From an uncultured Anaerolineae bacterium (GTDB lineage Bacteria > Chloroflexota > Anaerolineae > Promineifilales > Promineifilaceae): a stretch of 64,000 bases of DNA. The stretch covers positions 186,001 to 250,000 of the forward strand of contig CAJQMR010000013.1 of NCBI GenBank assembly GCA_905479495.1. Reading direction: 5' to 3'. Positions 1-9,534 of the stretch are shown here, in pieces. The position numbers and the translations under genes are program-made. The notes beneath the pieces were generated by a model that was not told the origin of the DNA, searched no databases, and worked only from the letters and a program-made list of their open reading frames with translations. Numbering within the stretch: the stretch's first letter is position 1; every line of letters begins with the position of its first letter.

Positions 1-1
1 C

Positions 2-754
2 AGCTTCACCAGCGAAGAGGCGCGCTTTACTGAAATCAGCCAGCTGTTTGCGGCAGGCGATATTGCCGGTGGCCGCCAGCAGTTGGCCAGCTTTCTACGC
101 CGCTATTCAGACCATGAGGCAGGTTGGTGGCTCATGGTCCAACACGCCGATTCTCAGACAAACTTGTTAATTGGCTTGGATCATTTGCTGCGCCTCAATT
201 CCACGCATCCCGAGGCACCCAAAATGCTGGGCGGCATCAAACCCACTCGCGAAGAATTTTTGCAAATGGGCCGCCTTTATGAGCGATTAGAACGTTGGGA
301 AACGGCCGTTACCTACTACAAACGTGCCCTAAAATCCCCCAGCAATGCCGACCGCTTGCTGGCTCAAAAACGGCTGCCCCTTGTGCAAGAACAGCTCAAG
401 CTGGCCAAAATCAAGTTCACCAGCCCCACCGCCACGGTGCTGCGTTTGGCCGCTGGCCCCACCATTTTGTACGCGATGCTGGTTCTGATTCAAGCTGGAT
501 TAAAACCCACGCAGGCTTCACCAATGCTATGCCTGGGCAATTTGGCTTTTCTGGGAGGCATGCTCCTGTTTAGCGGTCTCACCTATGCGCCAGAACATCC
601 CTGGCTGCAACAATTACGAGAATCGGCCGTTTTCCCTAACAATACCTTTCTGCGATTAATCAGCCTCATGCTGATACTGCTGCCCATTCTGCTCTTGATT
701 CTGCTGGCAGTTACGCGACTGCTTAACTTCCAGCTCGACCTGACCAGCCCATGA
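2..754 (+). CDS. TPR-like membrane protein, 5' end outside window
   Basis: The reading frame is open from base 2, so the gene begins left of the window; about 250 residues are visible. The first half is helical and TPR-like, with a segment around YERLERWETAVTYYKRAL that fits a tetratricopeptide helix pair. The second half has three hydrophobic stretches that look like membrane segments, the last being Leu/Ile-rich near the C-terminus. The stop codon overlaps the ATG of the rhomboid gene in an ATGA, so the two are probably translated together. A role in organising or feeding the protease is only inference. No specific family was recognised. Confidence 0.7.
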   Translation, partial: SFTSEEARFTEISQLFAAGDIAGGRQQLASFLRRYSDHEAGWWLMVQHADSQTNLLIGLDHLLRLNSTHPEAPKMLGGIKPTREEFLQMGRLYERLERWETAVTYYKRALKSPSNADRLLAQKRLPLVQEQLKLAKIKFTSPTATVLRLAAGPTILYAMLVLIQAGLKPTQASPMLCLGNLAFLGGMLLFSGLTYAPEHPWLQQLRESAVFPNNTFLRLISLMLILLPILLLILLAVTRLLNFQLDLTSP

Positions 755-1446
755 TCCCACTGACCGATTTGCAGCCCAACCGCTACAGCAGCTTCCCCTT
801 CATGACCATGTTCCTTATCCTGCTAAACATGTTTGTGCTCATTGGGCAATTCCTGCTCATCGAATTCAATTTAGAAGGCTACATTGAAGCCCTCTACTTA
901 TTCGGCAGTGTCCCGACCTTTGTCATTGGGCAACAAGCCGGTGGCGCGCTGGCCACCCTCACTTCCATCTTCCTGCATGGCGGCATCTTCCACCTGGCGG
1001 GCAATATGCTGGCGCTGTGGGCCTTTGCTCAACGTGTCGAAGATGCTTGTGGCCCCTGGCGCTTCCTGGCTTTTTACCTGTTCTGCGGCGTTGTGGCCGA
1101 CATCATCAGCACCATGAGCCGCTCTACCGAAGCCATTCCCGGCATTGGCGCCAGCGGAGCCGTCTACGGCATCATGGCTGCATATCTGATTTTGTACCCC
1201 AGGGGACGAATAAAAGTGCTCATCTTTTATGGTTTTGGCTTCTGGCGAATTCCCTTTCGGGCTTATTGGGTCATCCTTTTCTTCTTTCTCAAGGAAATTC
1301 CCAATGCATTAGATGTACTGCTCATTAATGTAGAATCCAGCGTCGCCCACTGGGCACACCTGGGTGGCTTCTTTGCCGGGACGCTCATTTTTCTCTTTCT
1401 GCGACCCGACGCCTTTCACCGCTTCCGCAACGAGCTGCCACTTTAA
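751..1446 (+). CDS. Rhomboid family intramembrane serine protease
   Basis: A polytopic membrane protein of 231 residues. It carries the rhomboid signature in order: HGGIFHLAGNM (residues 76-86, with Asn85), GIGASGAVYG with the nucleophile Ser135 in the GxSG motif, and AHWAHLGG with the general base His203. Six or so hydrophobic segments fit the usual core. Rhomboids cut substrate helices within the membrane; the substrate here is unknown. Its start overlaps the stop of the upstream TPR protein by four bases, which suggests an operon. The length is typical of bacterial rhomboids with no extra domain. Confidence 0.93.
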   Translation: MIPLTDLQPNRYSSFPFMTMFLILLNMFVLIGQFLLIEFNLEGYIEALYLFGSVPTFVIGQQAGGALATLTSIFLHGGIFHLAGNMLALWAFAQRVEDACGPWRFLAFYLFCGVVADIISTMSRSTEAIPGIGASGAVYGIMAAYLILYPRGRIKVLIFYGFGFWRIPFRAYWVILFFFLKEIPNALDVLLINVESSVAHWAHLGGFFAGTLIFLFLRPDAFHRFRNELPL

Positions 1447-1557
1447 ATACACACCACACCCCCATCGGCTGGCCCAAAGAAATCGCGACCGCACACTCAA
1501 CGCAGCCTTAATTTCGTTTTATTTGCTTTGATTTCAACAGCTTCTAAAAATCACCGC

Positions 1558-1586
1558 TTGACAAAGTGTATAATATACACTATACT
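1558..1586 (+). promoter_or_regulatory. Sigma70-type promoter with palindromic operator
   Basis: A perfect -35 box TTGACA (1558-1563) and a -10 box TATACT (1581-1586) are separated by 17 bases. The spacer is largely filled by GTGTATA-A-TATACAC (1566-1580), a palindrome with 7-base arms around a single A, placed where a repressor would block RNA polymerase. The downstream gene starts at 1662, leaving a leader of about 70 bases. The rest of the gap from 1447 holds nothing I can name. Confidence 0.8.
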
Positions 1587-1661
1587 GCTCATATCTCAGT
1601 TAGTGTAACAAAAACACTTATTGTGAAGACCAACTATTTAAACGCAAAAGGAGCCTCAAAA

Positions 1662-2591
1662 ATGAGCAATTTTCCCAGCTTTTATGATCCTAGCCGTATC
1701 GGCACGCTGCACTATCCTGACGTGGCCGCTATCGTCGCCGAAGCAACCACCGCAGGCTTAAAACCTGCCGTAGAAGACAAAGAAGATGTCCATCTGGTCA
1801 TCATCGACATGCAGGTTGATTTTTGCCACGAAAAAGGCAGTCTGTACGTGCCCGGCGCAATGGGCGACATCCAGCGCACCATCGAATTCATCTACAACAA
1901 CGCGGAGCGCATCACCAACATCACCTGTTCGCTGGATTCCCACCTACCCCACCAGATTTTCCATCCTGCCTGGTGGGCTGATGAGGCCGGTAATCATCCT
2001 GATCCGTTTACGCTGATCACTTACGACGACATCAAGCAGGGCAAATGGCGGCCGCTAGTCGCCCCCGTGCAATCTACCAACTATGTGAAACAGTTGGAGC
2101 AGGAAGCCAAAAAGAAGCTCACCATCTGGCCCTACCACGTCATGATTGGCAGCATTGGCAACGCGTTGGACCCTGAATTATTTACGGCCGTTCTCTGGCA
2201 CAGCATCGCGAGGAAAACACAACCGACATGGCTTACCAAAGGCAGCATTCCCTTGACCGAACATTACTCCATCATCCAGCCGGAGGTACCCGTGCCGAAT
2301 CACCCGATGGGCGGCAAGAACAAACCGTTCCTGGACACCCTGGCCCAGGCAGACGTTGTGGTCATCGCCGGAGAAGCGGAAAGCCACTGCGTCTTGGAAA
2401 CAGTCGAGGATCTGGTCGAAGATTTCAGCGGCCAGCCGGAGGCCTTACAGAAGATCTATTTTCTGCGTGACTGTACCTCCCCCGTGCTGCATCCAGACGT
2501 CGATTTTCACGCCATCGCCCAGGCCCGCTTCGCCGACTTTGCCAAGCAAGGCGTTAACTTCATCGACAGCACAGACAAACTGCCCTTCTAA
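1662..2591 (+). CDS. Nicotinamidase/isochorismatase-family cysteine hydrolase
   Basis: 309 residues, starting at the ATG that follows AAAGGAG at 1647-1653; the frame is open further upstream but lacks a good site there. The catalytic triad can be read: Asp49 in VIIDMQVDFC, Lys193 in WLTKGS and Cys243 in AGEAESHCV. Asp92-x-His94 and His101 are placed like the metal ligands of PncA. It is about 100 residues longer than typical nicotinamidases, mostly between the metal site and the lysine. The family hydrolyses amides such as nicotinamide in NAD recycling; the exact substrate cannot be told from sequence. Its promoter carries a palindromic operator, so regulated expression is likely. Confidence 0.85.
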   Translation: MSNFPSFYDPSRIGTLHYPDVAAIVAEATTAGLKPAVEDKEDVHLVIIDMQVDFCHEKGSLYVPGAMGDIQRTIEFIYNNAERITNITCSLDSHLPHQIFHPAWWADEAGNHPDPFTLITYDDIKQGKWRPLVAPVQSTNYVKQLEQEAKKKLTIWPYHVMIGSIGNALDPELFTAVLWHSIARKTQPTWLTKGSIPLTEHYSIIQPEVPVPNHPMGGKNKPFLDTLAQADVVVIAGEAESHCVLETVEDLVEDFSGQPEALQKIYFLRDCTSPVLHPDVDFHAIAQARFADFAKQGVNFIDSTDKLPF

Positions 2592-2628
2592 GGCACAAAA
2601 AAAGTTCATTCGCAAAGCAAAAGATAGG

Positions 2629-2678
2629 ACGCTGATTTACCTGATCTTCCTGATCAGGGCAATCAGGTAAATCAGCGT
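2629..2678. repeat. Intergenic inverted repeat, CGCTGAT family
   Basis: Perfect 17-base arms (2629-2645 and 2662-2678) built on ACGCTGATTTACCTGAT, with the short palindrome CCTGATCAGG in the loop. It lies between the hydrolase stop and the VWA gene. It may act as a terminator or processing hairpin. Related CGCTGAT sequences occur near 17579 and 33612. Confidence 0.8.
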
Positions 2679-2703
2679 ACCATTTCTTCTAAAGGAGCTC
2701 ATC

Positions 2704-3489
2704 ATGACAACAAACAATAACGGACTTGGCAACCTGGACAATTTATTTCAATCGGCCCAGGCAGATGGATTAACCAACAATACAATGGATTTGGTCGTGT
2801 CTAATTTAAATGGGCCTACGATGGCAACGGCCGTTGGCACCCCTCTCAACCAAATCGCCAGCAACGAAGTCACCCTGGCCATGAACATTATGGACATGAG
2901 CGGTTCGATGGCCCCGCACGCTGCCGACCTCATCTCGGCCTACAATGGGGATTATCTGGAAGCCATGCGCGGCTCCAACGCCGCCGACGACATCCTCATG
3001 AGCACTATCCTGTTCAACCAGGACGTCACCCTGCTGCACGGCTACATGCCCCTCAAAGACATCGCGCCGCTCACCCGCAGCAGCTACACGCCCAGCGGCT
3101 CCACCGCCCTGTACGATGCCGTGGCTGGCGGATTGACCAACATGGTGCTCTACGCCCAGCAATTGCGCCAAAGCGGCGTCATGGTGCGCTGTATCGTCAT
3201 CGTCTACTCCGATGGCGGCGACAACGTCTCCAAGCAGCGGGCCAAACAGATTCGCCGTGCTGCTACCGAGCTGCTCAAACATGAAATTTACACCCTGGCC
3301 TACGTTGGCTTCCGCAACGGCGGCATCAACCCCGCCGAACTGCGCCAGCTGGCCGACGAGATTGGTTTCCCAGACGTGCTCGCAGCCGGCCTGGACCACC
3401 AGGAGCTGCGCCGCATCTTCAATTTGGTCTCCCAATCCACCATCAGCATGAGCCAGCAAGGAGCCATGCCCGCCGGTATGTTCAGTTAG
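2704..3489 (+). CDS. von Willebrand factor A (VWA) domain protein
   Basis: 261 residues, starting after a good AAAGGAGC site. The VWA metal-ion-dependent adhesion site is visible: the DxSxS motif as DMSGSM around residues 64-69, a Thr in PSGSTALYDA, and an Asp in YSDGGDN. The domain spans nearly the whole protein, preceded by about 55 polar residues. There is no signal peptide or membrane segment, so it is probably cytoplasmic. It resembles TerY-like single-domain VWA proteins, but no tellurite-type genes are nearby. Partner and function are unknown. Confidence 0.82.
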   Translation: MTTNNNGLGNLDNLFQSAQADGLTNNTMDLVVSNLNGPTMATAVGTPLNQIASNEVTLAMNIMDMSGSMAPHAADLISAYNGDYLEAMRGSNAADDILMSTILFNQDVTLLHGYMPLKDIAPLTRSSYTPSGSTALYDAVAGGLTNMVLYAQQLRQSGVMVRCIVIVYSDGGDNVSKQRAKQIRRAATELLKHEIYTLAYVGFRNGGINPAELRQLADEIGFPDVLAAGLDHQELRRIFNLVSQSTISMSQQGAMPAGMFS

Positions 3490-3498
3490 CAGAGTTAA

Positions 3499-3560
3499 GA
3501 TTGGACCATTTTGTATTTTGTTCATCACGCATACCTTTCGCAAGGCAAAATGGTCCAATC
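3499..3560. repeat. 15-bp perfect inverted repeat, GATTGGNCCA family
   Basis: GATTGGACCATTTTG (3499-3513) is repeated in perfect inverse at 3546-3560 around a 32-base loop. It separates the VWA gene from the small membrane ORF, whose ribosome-binding site follows directly. A similar core (GATTGGGCCAA) forms an inverted repeat at 34491-34520. Confidence 0.8.
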
Positions 3561-3584
3561 TGATTTCTATCAGGAGCAAACAGT

Positions 3585-3695
3585 ATGTTCATCCCGCTCA
3601 CAACCTTACTCATCATCATCGCCATCACCTTCATGCTGGGGATGATCACCGCCTTCGTCATGGTCATGAACGCCCTGGCCCGGCGGCAGAAATAA
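3585..3695 (+). CDS. Small single-span membrane protein (36 aa)
   Basis: ATG at 3585 follows AGGAG at 3572-3576. The 36-residue product is almost entirely one hydrophobic helix, from MFIPLTTLLIIIAITF to about residue 29, and ends with the basic tail ARRQK. This is the shape of a small membrane protein with a cytoplasmic C-terminus. It lies downstream of the VWA gene, separated by a hairpin, so it may be a partner or membrane anchor; that is inference. It is short enough that it could still be a chance ORF. The ribosome-binding site and the clean helix argue for it. Confidence 0.5.
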   Translation: MFIPLTTLLIIIAITFMLGMITAFVMVMNALARRQK

Positions 3696-3729
3696 AAAGA
3701 CCGCAAAAGTTTGGCAAACTTTTGCGGTC
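3694..3729 (-). terminator. Intrinsic terminator after clpP
   Basis: GACCGCAAAAGTTT (3699-3712) pairs perfectly with 3716-3729 across a 3-base loop. Read on the minus strand, the stem is followed by TTTTTATT, as expected for an intrinsic terminator of clpP. It may also stop plus-strand transcription, although no T-run follows on that side. Confidence 0.85.
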
Positions 3730-3757
3730 AAAATTATTGACTTTTCGATCAATAAGC

Positions 3758-4354
3758 TTATTCAATCTCATCCATAGATGAAATGATATGACCAACCAGG
3801 CCATAATCAACCGCTTGTTTGGCACCCATCCAGAAGTTCCGGTCGGTGTCTTTGGACACTTTCTCCAACGACTGGCCCGTTTGCTCAGAGAAAATGCGGT
3901 TTAGCCGTTCTCGCATCTTGATGATTTCTTCAGCCTCGATGGCAATGTCCTGCGCCTGGCCACGGACGCCACCCATCGGCTGGTGCAGCAAAAAGCGCGT
4001 GTTGGGCAAGCTGTAGCGATCTTCTCGTTCAGCCGCCGCATAGATGAGGGCACCAGCACTGGCGACCCAGCCCGTTCCCACAACTTTGACCTTGGGCTTG
4101 ACAAAACGAATCATGTCAAAAATAGTATCGCCAGATTCCACATGCCCACCGGGCGAGTTGATGAAGATTTTGATGTCATCATCGGAATCGGCCGCCAGCA
4201 ACATTAGCTTTTCGGTTACTTCCTGGGCCAGCTTCATATTAATTTCGCCAAAAATGGTAATGGTTCGCGTCTCTAACAGCCGATCCAGCATACTTTTCTT
4301 TGGTTTGCTATTCTCTTCGGCCGTTTCTTCCTGTTCATCTTCAAATCGAATCAT
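3758..4354 (-). CDS. clpP: ATP-dependent Clp protease proteolytic subunit
   Basis: 198 residues, the usual ClpP length. The Ser nucleophile is Ser99 in [10 protein letters not shown], the His is His124 in FLLHQPMGG, and the Asp lies in the KDTD segment at 168-171. The oligomerisation and substrate-groove segment [11 protein letters not shown] is also present. ClpP forms a tetradecameric barrel that degrades proteins fed by ClpX or ClpA/C. Neither ATPase is adjacent here. The acidic N-terminal 20 residues are longer than the mature E. coli form and may be trimmed. It is followed by a strong intrinsic terminator. Confidence 0.95.
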   Translation of the reverse strand: MIRFEDEQEETAEENSKPKKSMLDRLLETRTITIFGEINMKLAQEVTEKLMLLAADSDDDIKIFINSPGGHVESGDTIFDMIRFVKPKVKVVGTGWVASAGALIYAAAEREDRYSLPNTRFLLHQPMGGVRGQAQDIAIEAEEIIKMRERLNRIFSEQTGQSLEKVSKDTDRNFWMGAKQAVDYGLVGHIISSMDEIE

Positions 4355-4433
4355 GGTTGTATCCTTAACTGTATGTGTTTAGCAAAAGTGGGCAGAGTGT
4401 ACCGCGCAAAGATTAGATTCGTGTAAAAGACAG

Positions 4434-4500
4434 AGTGAAAAGTAAAAAGTGAGAAGTAAGCGAGTAGGCTCTTTTCACTTTTTACTTATCACTTTTCACT
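4434..4500. repeat. Large imperfect hairpin of GTGAAAAGTAAAAAGT repeats
   Basis: AGTGAAAAGT (4434-4443) pairs with 4491-4500, and AAAAAGTGA (4444-4452) pairs with TCACTTTTT (4475-4483). It lies just past the enolase stop and may terminate eno. The same word family recurs at 26023-26053 (AGTAAAAAGTAAATAG). Confidence 0.75.
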
Positions 4501-4506
4501 AAGCCC

Positions 4507-6158
<1,652 letters not shown>

Positions 6159-8246
6159 ATGAGTGAGACTTTATCCATCGATTCCAACCAAATTCACAGT
6201 TTATGGCAGAAGTTAGCGGATGAGCTGCTGAATATTTTTGATGCGCACGGGGTTTGTGCAGTTGTGGCCAATGAAACGGCCGTTTTCACCCAAACCACCA
6301 CGATTGTCGGCGTCAGCGATCCGCAGAGAAAATATTTTGACGTATGGATTTGTGACAAAGACGGCCGTCTCCAACAAACCCGTTGGAACAAAGAACACGC
6401 CTCCTTTGCCAGCTTCCTGGCGGCCGAAAAACCCACCATGCAGGAAAAATTCAACCAGCCACCGGCCGAACTCATTCGCAGCGAGCTGTGGCAGCTGCCC
6501 CGCGAGCGCATCATGGCCGTGCCCCTGCCCGCACCGGGCCGCTATGCCCCCGTCACCCCACCCGGCATTCTCTGCCTGATTGATCCCGACGATGGCCTGC
6601 CGCTCACCGATCCAGAAAACATGGCCGCTTTGGCCACCCACGTCACCATGGGGCTGGATCGTGCCTACCTGCGCCAGACCGTCGGACGGCAAGACATCGA
6701 GTTTGCCGTGGTTTCCGAAATTAGCTACGCGCTGACCTCCACCCTGAGCCTGCAAAACATTTACCGGCAGCTGATGGAACCGGTACGCCGCACGCTTAAC
6801 GTCGGCTCCGTGTCCGTAGGACTCATCGAGCAACCCTCGGGCGACATCATTTTTGTCGATATGCTCATGGGGGATTTGTTTAAAGATTTGCCCACCATTC
6901 GCCTGAAGAAAGGGCAAGGAATCGCCGGTTGGGTTTCCGATAATCGTCAGGCGCTCATCATCAACGATGTCTATTCGGACAAACGCTTTTACTCCAGCGT
7001 GGACCGCCAATCTGGCTTCCAGACAAACAACATGATCTGTATTCCGCTGCAAATTGAAGATCGGGTGATCGGCATTTTGCAGGCGATCAACAAGCAGAAT
7101 GGGATTTTCAACGAAAACGATTTGCGCCTGCTGCAAGCGATTGGCGGGCCGCTGGCAGCAGCGATTGAGAATGCCAGTTTGCATACGGCCGTACTGGCCG
7201 AAAAGCGCCGCATCGAAACCATCTTTGCCAACATGTCTGAAGGCATGATGACCGTGGATGCCACTGGCCTCATCACCCACGCCAACGACTCCTTACTCAG
7301 CCTGCTGTTCCGCGATCTGCCCTCGCTGCTGGGCCAAAAAGCCAATGACATGATCCGCCTTACCAGCGGCAGCCTCAACGAGTTCATGCAGCGCATCCTT
7401 GACGTAAACGAAGAGTATCCCCAGTTGGCCACCGAAATGAGCCAGCAAGGCGGCGGCACGGTGCCTATTTTGCTCAGCGGCGCCCCCATCCGCGACGAAA
7501 AAGGTCAGGTGACGGAGATGATTTTTGTCTTTAGTGACCTGAGCCAGATTCGGGAAGTCGAACGACTGCGCGACGACTTTTTCCACGGCATCATCCACGA
7601 ACTGCGCACGCCGCTGGCCACGATTTTGATGTATGCTCGTTTGTTACGGGAAGGCAAGGCACAGCAAAAAGAGAAAGCCGACCGCTTCCTGGGCGTCATC
7701 GAGCGGGAAAGTGACCGGCTGCAAAAGATGGTGCGCCAGATGCTGGAAGTGGTCAAAATGGAAGCCAGCGAGTTCCAACGCAGCAACGATTTGGTCAGTC
7801 TCAACGACCTGTTCGAGGAAATTTTGCCGCCGCTGGCCGACCGGGCCACGGAAAAAGGACTCACCTTCCGCCAGCGCATCACCAGCGACATGCCCTCGGT
7901 GCTGGGCAACCAGGATACGTATCATCTCATTTTCAAAAACCTCATCGACAACGCAGTAAAATTCACCTTGTCCGGCACGGTACGTGTGGAAGCATTCCCA
8001 GAAAATGGCCAGGTTGTGGTGCAAGTGAAAGATGACGGCATTGGCATCCCCAAGCAGGCGCTGCCGAATTTATTCGGCCGTTTTTTCCGGGCGCAAACGG
8101 CCGTTGAGCGGGGCATTGCCGGTACCGGGCTGGGTCTTTACATGGTCAAAGTCGCCGTCGAGAACTATAATGGCACCATTCAAGTAAAAAGCACGGCGGG
8201 CAAGGGCACCACGTTTACGGTTAAACTTCCTATCGCCGAAACATAA
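6159..8246 (+). CDS. Soluble sensor histidine kinase, GAF-PAS-HisKA-HATPase
   Basis: 695 residues with no membrane span. An N-terminal sensory region (residues 1-170) resembles a degenerate GAF domain; a clear GAF domain follows (about 195-345, with the typical GQGIAGWV and VIGILQAINK segments), then a PAS-like domain (about 347-465). The dimerisation domain carries His480 in HGIIHELRTP. The ATPase domain shows an N box (KNLIDNAVKFT), a G1 box (DDGIGIP) and a G2 box (GTGLGLYMVK), so the kinase core looks intact. No response regulator gene lies beside it, so its partner must be elsewhere. The ligand is unknown; a small molecule or redox state sensed by GAF is possible. Confidence 0.92.
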   Translation: MSETLSIDSNQIHSLWQKLADELLNIFDAHGVCAVVANETAVFTQTTTIVGVSDPQRKYFDVWICDKDGRLQQTRWNKEHASFASFLAAEKPTMQEKFNQPPAELIRSELWQLPRERIMAVPLPAPGRYAPVTPPGILCLIDPDDGLPLTDPENMAALATHVTMGLDRAYLRQTVGRQDIEFAVVSEISYALTSTLSLQNIYRQLMEPVRRTLNVGSVSVGLIEQPSGDIIFVDMLMGDLFKDLPTIRLKKGQGIAGWVSDNRQALIINDVYSDKRFYSSVDRQSGFQTNNMICIPLQIEDRVIGILQAINKQNGIFNENDLRLLQAIGGPLAAAIENASLHTAVLAEKRRIETIFANMSEGMMTVDATGLITHANDSLLSLLFRDLPSLLGQKANDMIRLTSGSLNEFMQRILDVNEEYPQLATEMSQQGGGTVPILLSGAPIRDEKGQVTEMIFVFSDLSQIREVERLRDDFFHGIIHELRTPLATILMYARLLREGKAQQKEKADRFLGVIERESDRLQKMVRQMLEVVKMEASEFQRSNDLVSLNDLFEEILPPLADRATEKGLTFRQRITSDMPSVLGNQDTYHLIFKNLIDNAVKFTLSGTVRVEAFPENGQVVVQVKDDGIGIPKQALPNLFGRFFRAQTAVERGIAGTGLGLYMVKVAVENYNGTIQVKSTAGKGTTFTVKLPIAET

Positions 8247-8248
8247 GT

Positions 8249-8317
8249 AATTGAGTAATTATGTGATTGAGTAATTGGGCCAATTACCTAATTACCCAGT
8301 TACCCAACTACTCAATT
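8249..8317. repeat. Degenerate GTAATTG/TTACCCA repeat cluster
   Basis: The gap between the kinase and the desulfurase is made of variants of GAGTAATTG and its complement (TTACCTAATTACCCAGTTACCC), giving a loose inverted-repeat structure around AATTGGGCCAATT. It extends the downstream reading frame artificially to 8267. It belongs to the class of short simple intergenic repeats seen elsewhere in the window. Confidence 0.65.
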
Positions 8318-9496
8318 ATGTCAACACACATCTACCTCGATCACGGCGCATCGACGCCGGTTCATCCCCAGGTTATTGAAAAAATGCTGCCCTTCTGGAC
8401 AGAACATTACGGCAATCCCTCTTCATCGCACGCGCACGGCCGTTCCGCTGGATTTGCCCTGGATGAAGCACGCCTCACCATTGCCCAACTGATGAACTCC
8501 CAGGCCAAAGAGATTGTCTTCACCGGCTGCGGCTCAGAAAGCGACAATTTGGCCATTCGCGGCGTGATGTGGGCGGCGCGAAAGAACAACAGCGGCAACC
8601 ACCTCATTACCAGCGCCATTGAGCATGAGGCAGTGATTGAAACGGCCGTTCAACTGCGCGACCATTTCAACTTTGACCTGACGATTTTGGGGGTGGATAA
8701 ATACGGCCGTGTCTCCGTAGACGAGGTCGCCGCCGCCATCCGCCCCGACACCGCTCTCATCTCCATCATGGCCGCCAACAACGAAATCGGCACGATGCAG
8801 CCCATTCAAGAAATCGGCGCACTGGCCCGCGAGCACGGCATCCTGTTCCACACAGACGCGGTGCAGGCTGCCGCCACCACCCGCTGGGACATGCAAACGA
8901 TGCCCATCGACTTGCTCAGCATGGCTCCGCACAAGTTTTATGGGCCAAAAGGCGTCGGGATGTTGTACGTGCGGGAGGGGGTTGAGTTGGTTTCTTCGTT
9001 AACAGGTGGTGGACAGGAAGACGGCCGTCGTTCTGGCACCGTGAATGTGGCTTTTGCGGTCGGTGCAGCCGAGGCCTTCCAGTTGGCCCAAAACAACCTC
9101 GAAGAACGGATCGCCCACTACACCAGCCTGCGCGATCAGCTCATCGCGGGCATCATGGCCGCCGTGCCTGCCGAGGAAATTATTCTTACCGGCCACCCCA
9201 CCAAACGGCTGCCGCATCACGCCAGCTTCGCCCTCAAAAATATGAGCGGCAACGATTTGCTGATGCACCTGGACATGGCGGGCATCAGCGCCAGCAGCGG
9301 CTCCGCCTGCAAAACGGGCGACCCTAAACCGTCCGCCATCCTGGAAATGATTGGCCTGGAGCCCGCCTGGACCAAAGGCGGTTTGCGCTTCACCGTCGGC
9401 AGCCAAAATACGCCCGCCGACATCGAACACGTCATCCAAGCCATGCCCGCAGTTGTGGAAAAAGTCCGCAAAGTCAGCCAGCTTTTCACGATGTAA
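8318..9496 (+). CDS. Cysteine desulfurase (NifS/IscS family)
   Basis: 392 residues from ATG 8318; in-frame codons upstream derive from a repeat and are not counted. The PLP lysine is Lys206 in SMAPHKFYGPKG, and the active-site cysteine is Cys331 in ASSGSACKTGDP, with the short SGSAC loop of this family. The N-terminal IYLDHGASTPVHP and the THTD-like segment FHTDAVQA are also typical. It releases sulfur from cysteine as an enzyme-bound persulfide for Fe-S clusters and tRNA thiolation. mnmA lies 6.6 kb downstream and is a plausible user. No iscU or sufU is adjacent. Confidence 0.93.
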   Translation: MSTHIYLDHGASTPVHPQVIEKMLPFWTEHYGNPSSSHAHGRSAGFALDEARLTIAQLMNSQAKEIVFTGCGSESDNLAIRGVMWAARKNNSGNHLITSAIEHEAVIETAVQLRDHFNFDLTILGVDKYGRVSVDEVAAAIRPDTALISIMAANNEIGTMQPIQEIGALAREHGILFHTDAVQAAATTRWDMQTMPIDLLSMAPHKFYGPKGVGMLYVREGVELVSSLTGGGQEDGRRSGTVNVAFAVGAAEAFQLAQNNLEERIAHYTSLRDQLIAGIMAAVPAEEIILTGHPTKRLPHHASFALKNMSGNDLLMHLDMAGISASSGSACKTGDPKPSAILEMIGLEPAWTKGGLRFTVGSQNTPADIEHVIQAMPAVVEKVRKVSQLFTM

Positions 9497-9534
9497 ACGC
9501 TTCTCATCTGGCAACCCCAGCACCTAAACAAACC

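Noticed and set aside
2806..3579. 257-residue minus-strand ORF over the VWA gene
   Set aside because: Antisense shadow of a clear VWA domain, with Gly/Val/His-rich nonsense sequence.
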